DNA of 64,000 nt from Bacteroidota bacterium (lineage in GTDB: Bacteria > Bacteroidota > Bacteroidia > B-17B0 > Aurantibacillaceae). The position numbers and the translations under genes are program-made. The notes beneath the pieces are model-generated. The model worked only from the letters and a program-made list of their open reading frames with translations, searched no databases and was not told where the DNA came from. Shown here one piece after another: positions 27,277 to 34,795 of the stretch. The stretch's first letter is position 1. Every line of letters begins with the position of its first letter. Location of the stretch: contig JAJNBG010000005.1 in assembly GCA_021155905.1 (NCBI GenBank), positions 1-64,000 on the forward strand, given 5' to 3'.

Positions 27277-27372
27277 GTAAGGGATTGCAACGGAAATCCT
27301 TTTGCCTGCCTCCTGCAAAAGATTGCAGTGTAAAGCCCGACGGCGCTGTCCTTTGCGCCGGTACGCCCTTAC
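27277..27372. ncRNA. Multi-hairpin structured element upstream of dusB
   Basis: An outer stem pairs GTAAGGG (27277-27283) with CCCTTAC (27366-27372). Inside are GATT with AATC (27283-27286 and 27295-27298), TTTTGC with GCAAAA (27300-27305 and 27315-27320) and CGGCGC with GCGCCG (27341-27346 and 27355-27360). The GC-rich, nested, multi-branched layout contrasts with the AT-rich flanks. It ends 37 bases before the proposed dusB start. It resembles recurrent intergenic elements that I remember from Bacteroidota, but I cannot name a family. It could be a repeated element or a stable RNA; the strand is uncertain. Confidence 0.55.
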
Positions 27373-27396
27373 CACCCAAATCCAAAATAAATTTCA

Positions 27397-27404
27397 TACC
27401 TTTG
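27397..27404 (+). promoter_or_regulatory. Minus-7 promoter box of dusB
   Basis: TACCTTTG matches TAnnTTTG exactly. Transcription would begin about 5-8 bases downstream, that is at the proposed dusB start codon. No TTG lies 19 bases upstream, so the minus-33 box is weak. Confidence 0.5.
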
Positions 27405-27408
27405 CACC

Positions 27409-28395
27409 ATCGTAAAAATTGCTGACATAGAATTAGGAGATTTCCCGTTATTACTCGCCCCCATGGAAGATGTGAGTGATCCGCCATTCCGTTATGTTTG
27501 CAAAAAATATGGAGCAGATTTGATGTATACTGAATTTATCAGTAGTGAAGGATTAATCCGCGATGCGATCAAAAGCCGTAAAAAACTGGATATTTTTGAT
27601 TACGAAAAACCAATTGGCATTCAGATTTTTGGAGGAGATGAAGAAGCGATGGCTATGTCTGCAAAAATCGTAGATGCCACACAACCGGATCTTTTGGATA
27701 TAAATTTTGGTTGCCCGGTAAAAAAAGTAGTCTGCAAAGGAGCAGGGGCGGGCGTTTTGAAAGATGTAGATTTAATGGTTCGCTTAACCAAAGCGGTTGT
27801 TAAATCAACTAATTTACCGGTTACGGTGAAAACCCGTTTGGGTTGGGACGAGAGCATGATCAATATTATGGAAGTGGCAGAGCGTTTGCAGGATGTGGGA
27901 ATCAAAGCATTGACCATTCATGGCAGGACCCGCGCTCAGATGTATAAAGGCTCCGCTAACTGGGAACCAATAGCTGCTGTTAAAAATAATCCACGCATTC
28001 ATATTCCGATTTTCGGGAATGGTGATATCACCACACCTGAAAAAGCTTTAGAATACAAAAATAGATACGGACTCGATGGCATGATGATTGGTCGCGCCAG
28101 TATAGGTTATCCATGGATTTTTAACGAGATAAAACATTATTTCAAAACCGGTGAACATTTACCAAAACCAACTTTAGAAAACAGGGTAGAAGTAGCCTTA
28201 GCACATTTTGATAAATCCATTGAATGGAAAGGTCCGAAATTGGGCGTCCTGGAAATGCGTCCGCATTATACCAATTATTTCAGAGGGATCGATCATTTTA
28301 AAGAAACCAGGATGAAACTGGTAACGACAGACAACATTGACGAGATCAGGGAATTGTTATTATCCATTCCCGAGAAGTACCATTTGGTAGTTTAG
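27409..28395 (+). CDS. dusB: tRNA-dihydrouridine synthase B
   Basis: This flavoenzyme reduces uridine in the tRNA D-loop. The conventional ATG at 27463 yields 310 residues starting MEDVSDPPFRYVCKKYG, but codons immediately upstream read VKIADIELGDFPLLLAP, a conserved family N-terminus with the first beta-strand and FMN-site LAPM. A stop at 27388 bounds the frame. The best start is therefore near ATC 27409, giving 328 residues; no ATG, GTG or TTG exists there. Other hallmarks are NFGCPVKKV, the KGAGAG loop with the acid/base cysteine in VVCKGAG, TVKTRLGWD, LTIHGRTRAQMYKGSANW, IFGNGDI and GMMIGRASIGYPW. DusB is my call from the DPPFR and MMIGR pattern. Confidence 0.85.
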   Translation: MVKIADIELGDFPLLLAPMEDVSDPPFRYVCKKYGADLMYTEFISSEGLIRDAIKSRKKLDIFDYEKPIGIQIFGGDEEAMAMSAKIVDATQPDLLDINFGCPVKKVVCKGAGAGVLKDVDLMVRLTKAVVKSTNLPVTVKTRLGWDESMINIMEVAERLQDVGIKALTIHGRTRAQMYKGSANWEPIAAVKNNPRIHIPIFGNGDITTPEKALEYKNRYGLDGMMIGRASIGYPWIFNEIKHYFKTGEHLPKPTLENRVEVALAHFDKSIEWKGPKLGVLEMRPHYTNYFRGIDHFKETRMKLVTTDNIDEIRELLLSIPEKYHLVV

Positions 28396-28430
28396 CTCTT
28401 TAGTAACCAGATCCTTTATTTTTTTGTATA

Positions 28431-28451
28431 TTTAATTGTTCAACAATTAAA
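28431..28451. promoter_or_regulatory. AT-rich palindrome upstream of the GloVer-repeat gene
   Basis: TTTAATTGTT (28431-28440) and AACAATTAAA (28442-28451) are perfect arms around one base, ending 11 bases before the ATG. A TATATTTA minus-7-like box overlaps it at 28427-28434. No T-run follows, so an operator is more likely than a terminator. Confidence 0.4.
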
Positions 28452-28462
28452 CCTGACTACTA

Positions 28463-31400
28463 ATGAAACTTGTCTACACGTTTACATTTTTACTTTCTTT
28501 TTTTATCAATTTAAATGCCCAGGTAGGTGGTTTTTATGGTGTAACTTTTTATGGTGGAGAAAATGACGGAGCAATTTATAAAACAGATTTTCAGGCGTTA
28601 AACCCACAACTTTTACATAGCTTTCAAGATACCGGAAACTATTACTGTGGATTCAGGCTTAATGACGCCATTTACGCCGGAAATAATATTGTTTATGGGG
28701 TATCTGGTGGAGGTAAATATAACTACGGGGTCCTGTTTGAATATAATATTATCACAAAAAAATACACAAAGCGTCATGACTTTAGTTTCTTAGACGGCGT
28801 TGGTGCATTAAGCATTGCAATGGCCGCTGATAGTAACATATATGGAATAGCGGGTAATGGTGGTACTACCAATGGTGGTACACTTTTTCAATTTAATCCT
28901 GTTACAAAAGTGTTTGTTAAAAAGTACGACTTTGTGGCATCCGGACCATGCCTGCCTGAGGGAAATATTATTTTCGCGCCTAACGGTAAGCTGTATGGAA
29001 CTACCCGGTACCAAAACGGAACCTATGTCTCAAATTTTTTTGATTATTCCATAGCAACCAACTCTTTAACGTTTATAAGCAATCTTTCAAACTTAAATCT
29101 CCAGACTACTGCAGGTCTTACTTTATATAATGACACTATTATTTATGGAGTTGTAACCGGAGGGACTCATTCCTATATTTTCAAACATAATATTAATTCT
29201 GCTGTTACAAACACAGTCATCAATTTATCATCCAGAAATATCAAAAAAGCAAAATCTGTTTTAACAAAAGCTCCAAATGGTAAAATGTATAGTTTATCTG
29301 AGGAAGGAGGAACCTATAATAGAGGAACTTTGTATGAACTGGATCCTAATGTGCATGATTCAGTAAAAATTGATGTTGCTTTTACCGGTACAAATGGACA
29401 AAACCCGATTTCCAACCTTCTGTTATCATCGACCGGACGGTTTTATGGAATTTCACCAAGCAATACTGTTAACTACACAGGAAGTCTTTTTAGTTACAAA
29501 ATAGGAGCTGCAGGTATAACACATCATTATTACCATGTTCCGAATTATGCTTTTAGTACTGTCCGTATATTTGATTTCAATAATAGCAATATTTATTTTG
29601 GTGATTATACTGGTGATAATTATAAGGGTTATGTGTCACAAATTGATACAACTACATATATCGCCACAAAACAATTTGATTTTGGTGCAGACTATATAAA
29701 TTCTCCGGTAGCTGGGTTAGCTAAAGCAAAAAATGGATTATTTTATGGAGTCACAGAGTATAACACACGCTCCAAAAGTTCAAGCATACTCTATGAATTT
29801 AATCCATACACAAAACAAGTCATAAAAAAAATTGATTTAAAGGATCTGAAAATGATCTCAAATGAAAAGACACTCACTCCATCTGATAGTGGTTTCTTTT
29901 TTATTGCGAGACGTGGCCCAACCCAGGACTCTGTTTGTATTTTTGAATATCTGCCACAGTATAATACTATAAAAATGAGATGTTTTATATCCACTGGTGC
30001 AGGTCTTGCAGGCTCAGAATTAACACTTGGCCCCAATGGGAATTTTTATGGGTTATGCAATACAGGTTTGTATCAATTTAATCCATCTACATATACAATA
30101 TCTGTTTTAACAGGTGTGTATGGAACTTCAAAATTGACGTTGGCCTCCAATAACAAAATGTATTTTGTGGATGAACACGGAGGAGTCAACTTTCATGGTG
30201 CATTGTATGAATACGACCCGGCGTTAAACACCAGTACAAAGAAAAAAGATTTTCTTGCTGCAAGCACCGGTAGCTATTTAATATGTGATTTGGTTGATGT
30301 GGGTGGTAAAATCTATGGGACTGCAACTTATGGCGGAACTAATTCCAGGGGTACAATTTTCGAATACAATTATGCCACTGGTGTATTTACTGTCAGACAT
30401 AATTTCACTATTGCACTGGCAGGTTCCGGTGGACCAAAAGGCTCATTGCATAAAGCTGCAAGTGGGAAAATTTATGGATTCATTGATAGTGGTACTTATC
30501 TTGGATATAATTCCAACAACCAGATATATGAATTCAACGCTACAACATTTTCAGTTACCACAAGAAGTACATTTACCGGAGCATTTGGTGTAAGTTATAA
30601 GAATCCAAAACTACTGGAGTTACCGGCAACTCAGCCACCGGCCTTTTCGTATTTGAATAATTATACCTACAATTTATGTGAAGGAAGTTCAATTAGCCTG
30701 GAGTTAAATTCACCTAATTCAACCGGCTATCAATGGTTTCGTAATGGTGTTGTTCAGCCGGCACAAATAGCGGATAGCTTATATTTTAGCGCTATTACAC
30801 CACTCGACTCTGGTAACTGGCATTGTGTATTGCAAAATTCATTTGGTGCAACCATTTCTCCTTCAATAAGAGTTAACATTTATGCTAATCCAACAATTTC
30901 TGTAACAGCATCCACCAATACAATATGTCAGGGCGAGAATTTAACCTTAACGGCAAATGGTGCTTCATCTTATGAATGGGATAACGGTATAATTAATAAC
31001 CAACCGTTTCAGGTTAATGTCACTGATAGTTTTACCGTTGTTGGGGAGAATATGTATGGCTGTAAAGATACTTCAGGGATAAAACTAACAATTAACCCGA
31101 AACCGATCGTTGCTTTTAATAACACTAACACTGCTGTATGTCTTACTGCCGGAACAAAGGTTCCTTTAAATGGAGGTAGTCCTGCAGGAGGAATTTACTC
31201 CGGCAATTATTGTGTGAATGATACAATTATAGTGGACGATGTAATTGCAAACTGGGGTTCAGGCCCAGTTGTTTATACATATAATTATTTGGATCCGGTG
31301 ACCACATGTTCTGCTTCTGCTACCAGTACTGTTATGTTTAGTTATTGTACTTTAACCACCTTTTATGATGTAATGGGTAAAGATTATAAAATATATCCTA

Positions 31401-31600
31401 ACCCTGGTACTGGCCTGTATTCTGTAGAGCTATCCTCTGAAGCAACAATTATCATAATAAGTACTCTTGGTGAGATCGTGTATGAAAAAAAGACTGAGAA
31501 AGGCTATCATTCAATTGATTTGAGCAATAATAGTAACGGAATATATTTTGTAAATATTAAAAATGAAAAACAGCATTCATTCAAAATAGTTAAGCAATAA
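28463..31600 (+). CDS. T9SS-exported GloVer-repeat surface protein
   Basis: This 1,045-residue secreted protein has a signal peptide ending NLNAQ. About 600 residues consist of GloVer-type repeats, seen as short blocks such as GGTTNGGTLFQFNPVTKVFVKKYDF, DGAIYKTDF and HGGVNFHGALYEYDP, each with a small-residue-rich strand, a G-x-L-(F/Y)-E-(F/Y) and a variable phenylalanine end. Two Ig-like regions follow (about 740-950, one like the repeats of the giant adhesin: LTANGASSYEWDNG). A T9SS type A domain ends it (YKIYPNPGTGLYSVEL to FKIVKQ). These repeats form propeller-like surface scaffolds of unknown ligand. A small palindrome precedes the start. Confidence 0.85.
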   Translation: MKLVYTFTFLLSFFINLNAQVGGFYGVTFYGGENDGAIYKTDFQALNPQLLHSFQDTGNYYCGFRLNDAIYAGNNIVYGVSGGGKYNYGVLFEYNIITKKYTKRHDFSFLDGVGALSIAMAADSNIYGIAGNGGTTNGGTLFQFNPVTKVFVKKYDFVASGPCLPEGNIIFAPNGKLYGTTRYQNGTYVSNFFDYSIATNSLTFISNLSNLNLQTTAGLTLYNDTIIYGVVTGGTHSYIFKHNINSAVTNTVINLSSRNIKKAKSVLTKAPNGKMYSLSEEGGTYNRGTLYELDPNVHDSVKIDVAFTGTNGQNPISNLLLSSTGRFYGISPSNTVNYTGSLFSYKIGAAGITHHYYHVPNYAFSTVRIFDFNNSNIYFGDYTGDNYKGYVSQIDTTTYIATKQFDFGADYINSPVAGLAKAKNGLFYGVTEYNTRSKSSSILYEFNPYTKQVIKKIDLKDLKMISNEKTLTPSDSGFFFIARRGPTQDSVCIFEYLPQYNTIKMRCFISTGAGLAGSELTLGPNGNFYGLCNTGLYQFNPSTYTISVLTGVYGTSKLTLASNNKMYFVDEHGGVNFHGALYEYDPALNTSTKKKDFLAASTGSYLICDLVDVGGKIYGTATYGGTNSRGTIFEYNYATGVFTVRHNFTIALAGSGGPKGSLHKAASGKIYGFIDSGTYLGYNSNNQIYEFNATTFSVTTRSTFTGAFGVSYKNPKLLELPATQPPAFSYLNNYTYNLCEGSSISLELNSPNSTGYQWFRNGVVQPAQIADSLYFSAITPLDSGNWHCVLQNSFGATISPSIRVNIYANPTISVTASTNTICQGENLTLTANGASSYEWDNGIINNQPFQVNVTDSFTVVGENMYGCKDTSGIKLTINPKPIVAFNNTNTAVCLTAGTKVPLNGGSPAGGIYSGNYCVNDTIIVDDVIANWGSGPVVYTYNYLDPVTTCSASATSTVMFSYCTLTTFYDVMGKDYKIYPNPGTGLYSVELSSEATIIIISTLGEIVYEKKTEKGYHSIDLSNNSNGIYFVNIKNEKQHSFKIVKQ

Positions 31601-31757
31601 AATATTATTCACTTTCTTGGTTTTCATTAGTTTATTGGATCACAACTACAAAGAGTAAATGATCCTTCTCTTAAATCGCATTTATTTTAATAAAGGACAT
31701 CCTTAATTTTTGCCACTAATCTCTCAATTTTTGCTCTTGTATAATTTCCATGACATT

Positions 31758-31775
31758 TAATTGATATATCAATTA
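31758..31775. promoter_or_regulatory. Candidate MarR operator
   Basis: TAATTGATATATCAATTA is a perfect 18-base palindrome with the symmetry and length of MarR binding sites. Its right end overlaps the promoter box at 31774-31781 and it lies 21 bases before the regulator ATG. Binding would block transcription, giving self-repression and repression of the downstream receptor. Confidence 0.6.
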
Positions 31776-31781
31776 CTTTTG
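31774..31781 (+). promoter_or_regulatory. Minus-7 promoter box of the marR-receptor operon
   Basis: TACTTTTG matches TAnnTTTG and would place transcription start near 31788, giving a leader of only about 10 bases. A TTG 19 bases upstream is not evident. It overlaps the palindrome at 31758-31775 by two bases. Confidence 0.45.
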
Positions 31782-31796
31782 ATTTTAGAAGTATGT

Positions 31797-32225
31797 ATGG
31801 AAAAATTAAACTCAGTATTATTTTATTCAATCGAGAAGGCTATTAAAACCTATCGGCAATTCGCCCAAAAGGAATTGAAGAAAGCAGGCCTGACCATTAC
31901 CGTTGATCAATGGTTAACCTTAAAATGCCTGTTTGACAATCCGGATATTTCACAGAAGGAACTGGCGGAAATGGTTTTTAAGGATACGGCATCTATCACG
32001 CGAATCATTGACCTGCTGGTGAACGCCAGATATTTAAAAAAGACTGCGCATAAAGAAGATAAAAGAAAATCAAATCTCACGATTACCGAACATGGCCTGG
32101 AAACCATTGAGTTTGCGGAAAAGGTTGTTGAGAATTACCGAAAAGTTGCTTTGAAGGGAATCGGGATAGCCAAAGAAGATCATGTGAACGCAGTCATGAA
32201 AACCATTATCAATAACTGTCAATAA
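31797..32225 (+). CDS. MarR-family transcriptional regulator
   Basis: This 142-residue winged-helix regulator starts at ATG 31797 (MEKLNSVLF); an upstream in-frame TTG at 31761 lies in the palindrome and is not favoured. The DNA-binding core reads DISQKELAEMVFKDTASITRIIDLLVNARYLKKTAHKEDKRKSNLTITEHG, with the helix-turn-helix and the wing DKRKSN typical of MarR. N- and C-terminal helices form the dimer interface. It is followed after seven bases by a TonB-dependent-receptor-like gene on the same strand, so it probably regulates uptake or efflux of a small ligand across the outer membrane. It likely represses its own operon through the palindrome. Confidence 0.92.
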   Translation: MEKLNSVLFYSIEKAIKTYRQFAQKELKKAGLTITVDQWLTLKCLFDNPDISQKELAEMVFKDTASITRIIDLLVNARYLKKTAHKEDKRKSNLTITEHGLETIEFAEKVVENYRKVALKGIGIAKEDHVNAVMKTIINNCQ

Positions 32226-32232
32226 TTTTACC

Positions 32233-34683
32233 ATGAAAACTTTTTTATTGAATACAGGAATAGTTTTAGCAAGTTGCGCGGGACTTTTTACAGTTCAGAC
32301 TGCCACGGCTCAAAATTACAGAATTTCAGGTAAATTCCTGAACAAGGAGAATGCGCCGGTTGCAGATGCTATTATCCAGTTGTTAAGAAGCTCCGACTCT
32401 TCTTTAGTAAAGAATGAGTTTACAGATGAAAAAGGGACCTTTGCTTTTAATGACACAAAGGAAGGATCTTACTTCATTCAGGCAAATGTCCTGGGCTATA
32501 AAAGTTACCTTTCACAACTAATTGATGTAAAGGACAACGTGCAGTTAAATGACATTTCACTTCAGAAATCAGAAGTAGATCTGAAAGAAGTTGCGGTAAT
32601 TGCCAGGAAACCATATGTGGAAAGAGAAAAAGGAAAAGTAATCCTGAATGTAGAGAACAGTATTAACGCAGCCGGCTCGTCAGCCTTTGAATTAATTGAA
32701 AAGGCTCCGGGTGTGAGGGTAGATAATAACGATAATGTCAACCTGAATGGGAAATCAGGTATTGCCGTATGGATAGACGGAAAACCCACTCCCATGACCG
32801 GCACAGACCTGGCTAACTATCTAAGAGGTATCCCATCTTCTTCTATAGAAAAAATTGAAATGATCTCGAACCCATCGGCGAGGTATGATGCTGCAGGTTC
32901 CGCTATTATTAATATAAAATTAAAAAAAGACAAACGTGTCGGTACGAACGGAAGCATTTCAAGTTCCTATGGCCAGGGTGTTTATATGAAAACCAATAAC
33001 AGTCTTTCTCTAAACCATCGAAACAAAAAAGTAAATGTGTTTGGTTCCTATAATTACGCTTATCGGGAAGCTTTTTCACATTTGAAACTTGACAGAAGGT
33101 TTTATCAGAATGATACCTTCATAGGCGCGTACAATCAGGATAATTACATCAAATTTGATTTTAACAATCATATTGCCAGGGCTGGCGTTGATTATTTTGC
33201 TAATAAAAATAATACTTTTGGGTTTGTCGTAAGCGGAGTCAGTAACAAATTCAATCCAACCGGCGATAATGTAGCGGATGTTTATGATCAAACGAATACT
33301 AAATCATCAACATACACCACGAAAAACCGTTCGCGGGACAACTGGTATAATTACTCTGCTAACTTTAACTATAAACATAGTTTTGATTCTTTAGGTACTG
33401 AATTATCTACAGATCTTGACTATGCACATTTTGGAAGTCAAATTGAACAAAATTTCACCACACGTTATTTTGACCTGAATAATGAAGAATACTTAAATCC
33501 CTATTTATTACATGGCGACATCGATGGGGGTTTAAATATATACTCTATTAAAAATGATTTTGTTAAAACACTGAAAAAAGAATTTAAACTTGAAGCTGGT
33601 CAAAAATCGAGTTATGTCGTGGCCGATAATAAATTGTCTTTTTATAACCGGAGTAATGACCTGAACATTTTTGACTCTTCCAAGAGTAACCATTTTATCT
33701 ATACAGAAAATATTAATGCAGTTTATACTACCCTTTCAAAAGACTATAAAAAATGGAGCACACAATTAGGGCTTCGTTGTGAACACACCTCCGTAAGCGG
33801 GAAGCAGTTGGTGAATAACACGTCCTTTGCAAACAATTATATTCAGTTGTTTCCAAGCGCTTTTATAGGATATAAATTCAGTGAGAAAAACGGGTTGGAA
33901 TTTAACTATAGCAGACGCATTACCAGGCCAAGCTATGAGCAATTAAACCCCTTTAAATTTTATATCGACCCAACGACATATAAAGAAGGTAATCCTTATT
34001 TAATGCCGCAAACAACTGAGTCGTTTGAATTAACCCACGTATTTAAACAAAAAATTTTCACGACGCTTGGTTTTGGAAGAACCAATAAGAACATCACCGA
34101 AGTGATCGCTCCGGCAGATGATCAGCCAAAAATTACGGTACAAACAAACAAAAATTTAGCGCAGGTTGACGTTTATGCTTTGAACTGCTCTTTACCAATT
34201 GACGTGACAAAATGGTGGCACATGACAAACGAGATAAATTCATATTATGCGTCCTATACAGGAAATGTAGCTAACACTCCATTAAAGAATATCGGTAATC
34301 TGAATTTCAATATTAATATGATGAACACCTTTAATTTCACTTCTACCTTTTCAGGAGAAGTAAGTGCGTACTACCAGACCAAAGAAGTGTACGCCTTTGA
34401 TGTAATAAATCCGAGATGGTTCTTCAATCTTGGCTTGCAGAAAAAATTATGGAACAATAGGGCCACGTTGAAACTAAATGTAAACGATATATTGTATACC
34501 AATCAAACAACGGCTGATGTAACCTTTACAGATTACCGGGAACATTTTGTGGTACAAAGGGATTCGAGAGTGGTAACTATTGCTTTTACCTATAAATTTG
34601 GAAAAAGCAGTGTTCCGGGCTCAAAGAAACGACAAGGAGGTGCAGATGATATTAAACAACGCGCTGGTTCAGGAATGGGTTAA
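32233..34683 (+). CDS. TonB-dependent-receptor-like outer-membrane protein
   Basis: This 816-residue outer-membrane protein has a signal peptide ending TATAQ, an N-terminal carboxypeptidase-regulatory-like domain (about 27-115: RISGKFLNKENAPVADAIIQLLRSSD), a plug domain (about 120-235: SGIAVWIDGKPTPMTGTDLANYL and ARYDAAGSAIINIKLK), and a barrel (about 240-800) ending in FTYKFGKSS before a polar tail. It matches the OMP_b-brl_3 receptors of Bacteroidota. The tail of about 20 residues after the barrel is hydrophilic (KKRQGGADD) and unusual because barrels commonly end in an aromatic residue. It is co-transcribed with marR. The ligand is unknown. Confidence 0.88.
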   Translation: MKTFLLNTGIVLASCAGLFTVQTATAQNYRISGKFLNKENAPVADAIIQLLRSSDSSLVKNEFTDEKGTFAFNDTKEGSYFIQANVLGYKSYLSQLIDVKDNVQLNDISLQKSEVDLKEVAVIARKPYVEREKGKVILNVENSINAAGSSAFELIEKAPGVRVDNNDNVNLNGKSGIAVWIDGKPTPMTGTDLANYLRGIPSSSIEKIEMISNPSARYDAAGSAIINIKLKKDKRVGTNGSISSSYGQGVYMKTNNSLSLNHRNKKVNVFGSYNYAYREAFSHLKLDRRFYQNDTFIGAYNQDNYIKFDFNNHIARAGVDYFANKNNTFGFVVSGVSNKFNPTGDNVADVYDQTNTKSSTYTTKNRSRDNWYNYSANFNYKHSFDSLGTELSTDLDYAHFGSQIEQNFTTRYFDLNNEEYLNPYLLHGDIDGGLNIYSIKNDFVKTLKKEFKLEAGQKSSYVVADNKLSFYNRSNDLNIFDSSKSNHFIYTENINAVYTTLSKDYKKWSTQLGLRCEHTSVSGKQLVNNTSFANNYIQLFPSAFIGYKFSEKNGLEFNYSRRITRPSYEQLNPFKFYIDPTTYKEGNPYLMPQTTESFELTHVFKQKIFTTLGFGRTNKNITEVIAPADDQPKITVQTNKNLAQVDVYALNCSLPIDVTKWWHMTNEINSYYASYTGNVANTPLKNIGNLNFNINMMNTFNFTSTFSGEVSAYYQTKEVYAFDVINPRWFFNLGLQKKLWNNRATLKLNVNDILYTNQTTADVTFTDYREHFVVQRDSRVVTIAFTYKFGKSSVPGSKKRQGGADDIKQRAGSGMG

Positions 34684-34743
34684 TTAAGCAACATTTTTAC
34701 TCTTCAATCAGTTTTAATTTGGTTCTGTACTCTTCTTGTCTTT

Positions 34744-34777
34744 AAAAAAAAGCTGTTAGATATCTAACAGCTTTTTT
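34744..34777. terminator. Bidirectional terminator between receptor and valS
   Basis: AGCTGTTAGATATCTAACAG plus CT forms a perfect 22-base palindrome, flanked by A-runs on the left and T-runs on the right. It ends the plus-strand receptor transcript and the minus-strand valS transcript. Confidence 0.88.
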
Positions 34778-34795
34778 AGTTTCTTTTAAAATAAC

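Noticed and set aside
27221-27487. 88-residue minus-strand reading frame across the region upstream of dusB
   Set aside because: It overlaps the hairpin element, the end of the serine hydrolase gene and conserved dusB codons, and the peptide has no recognisable domain.
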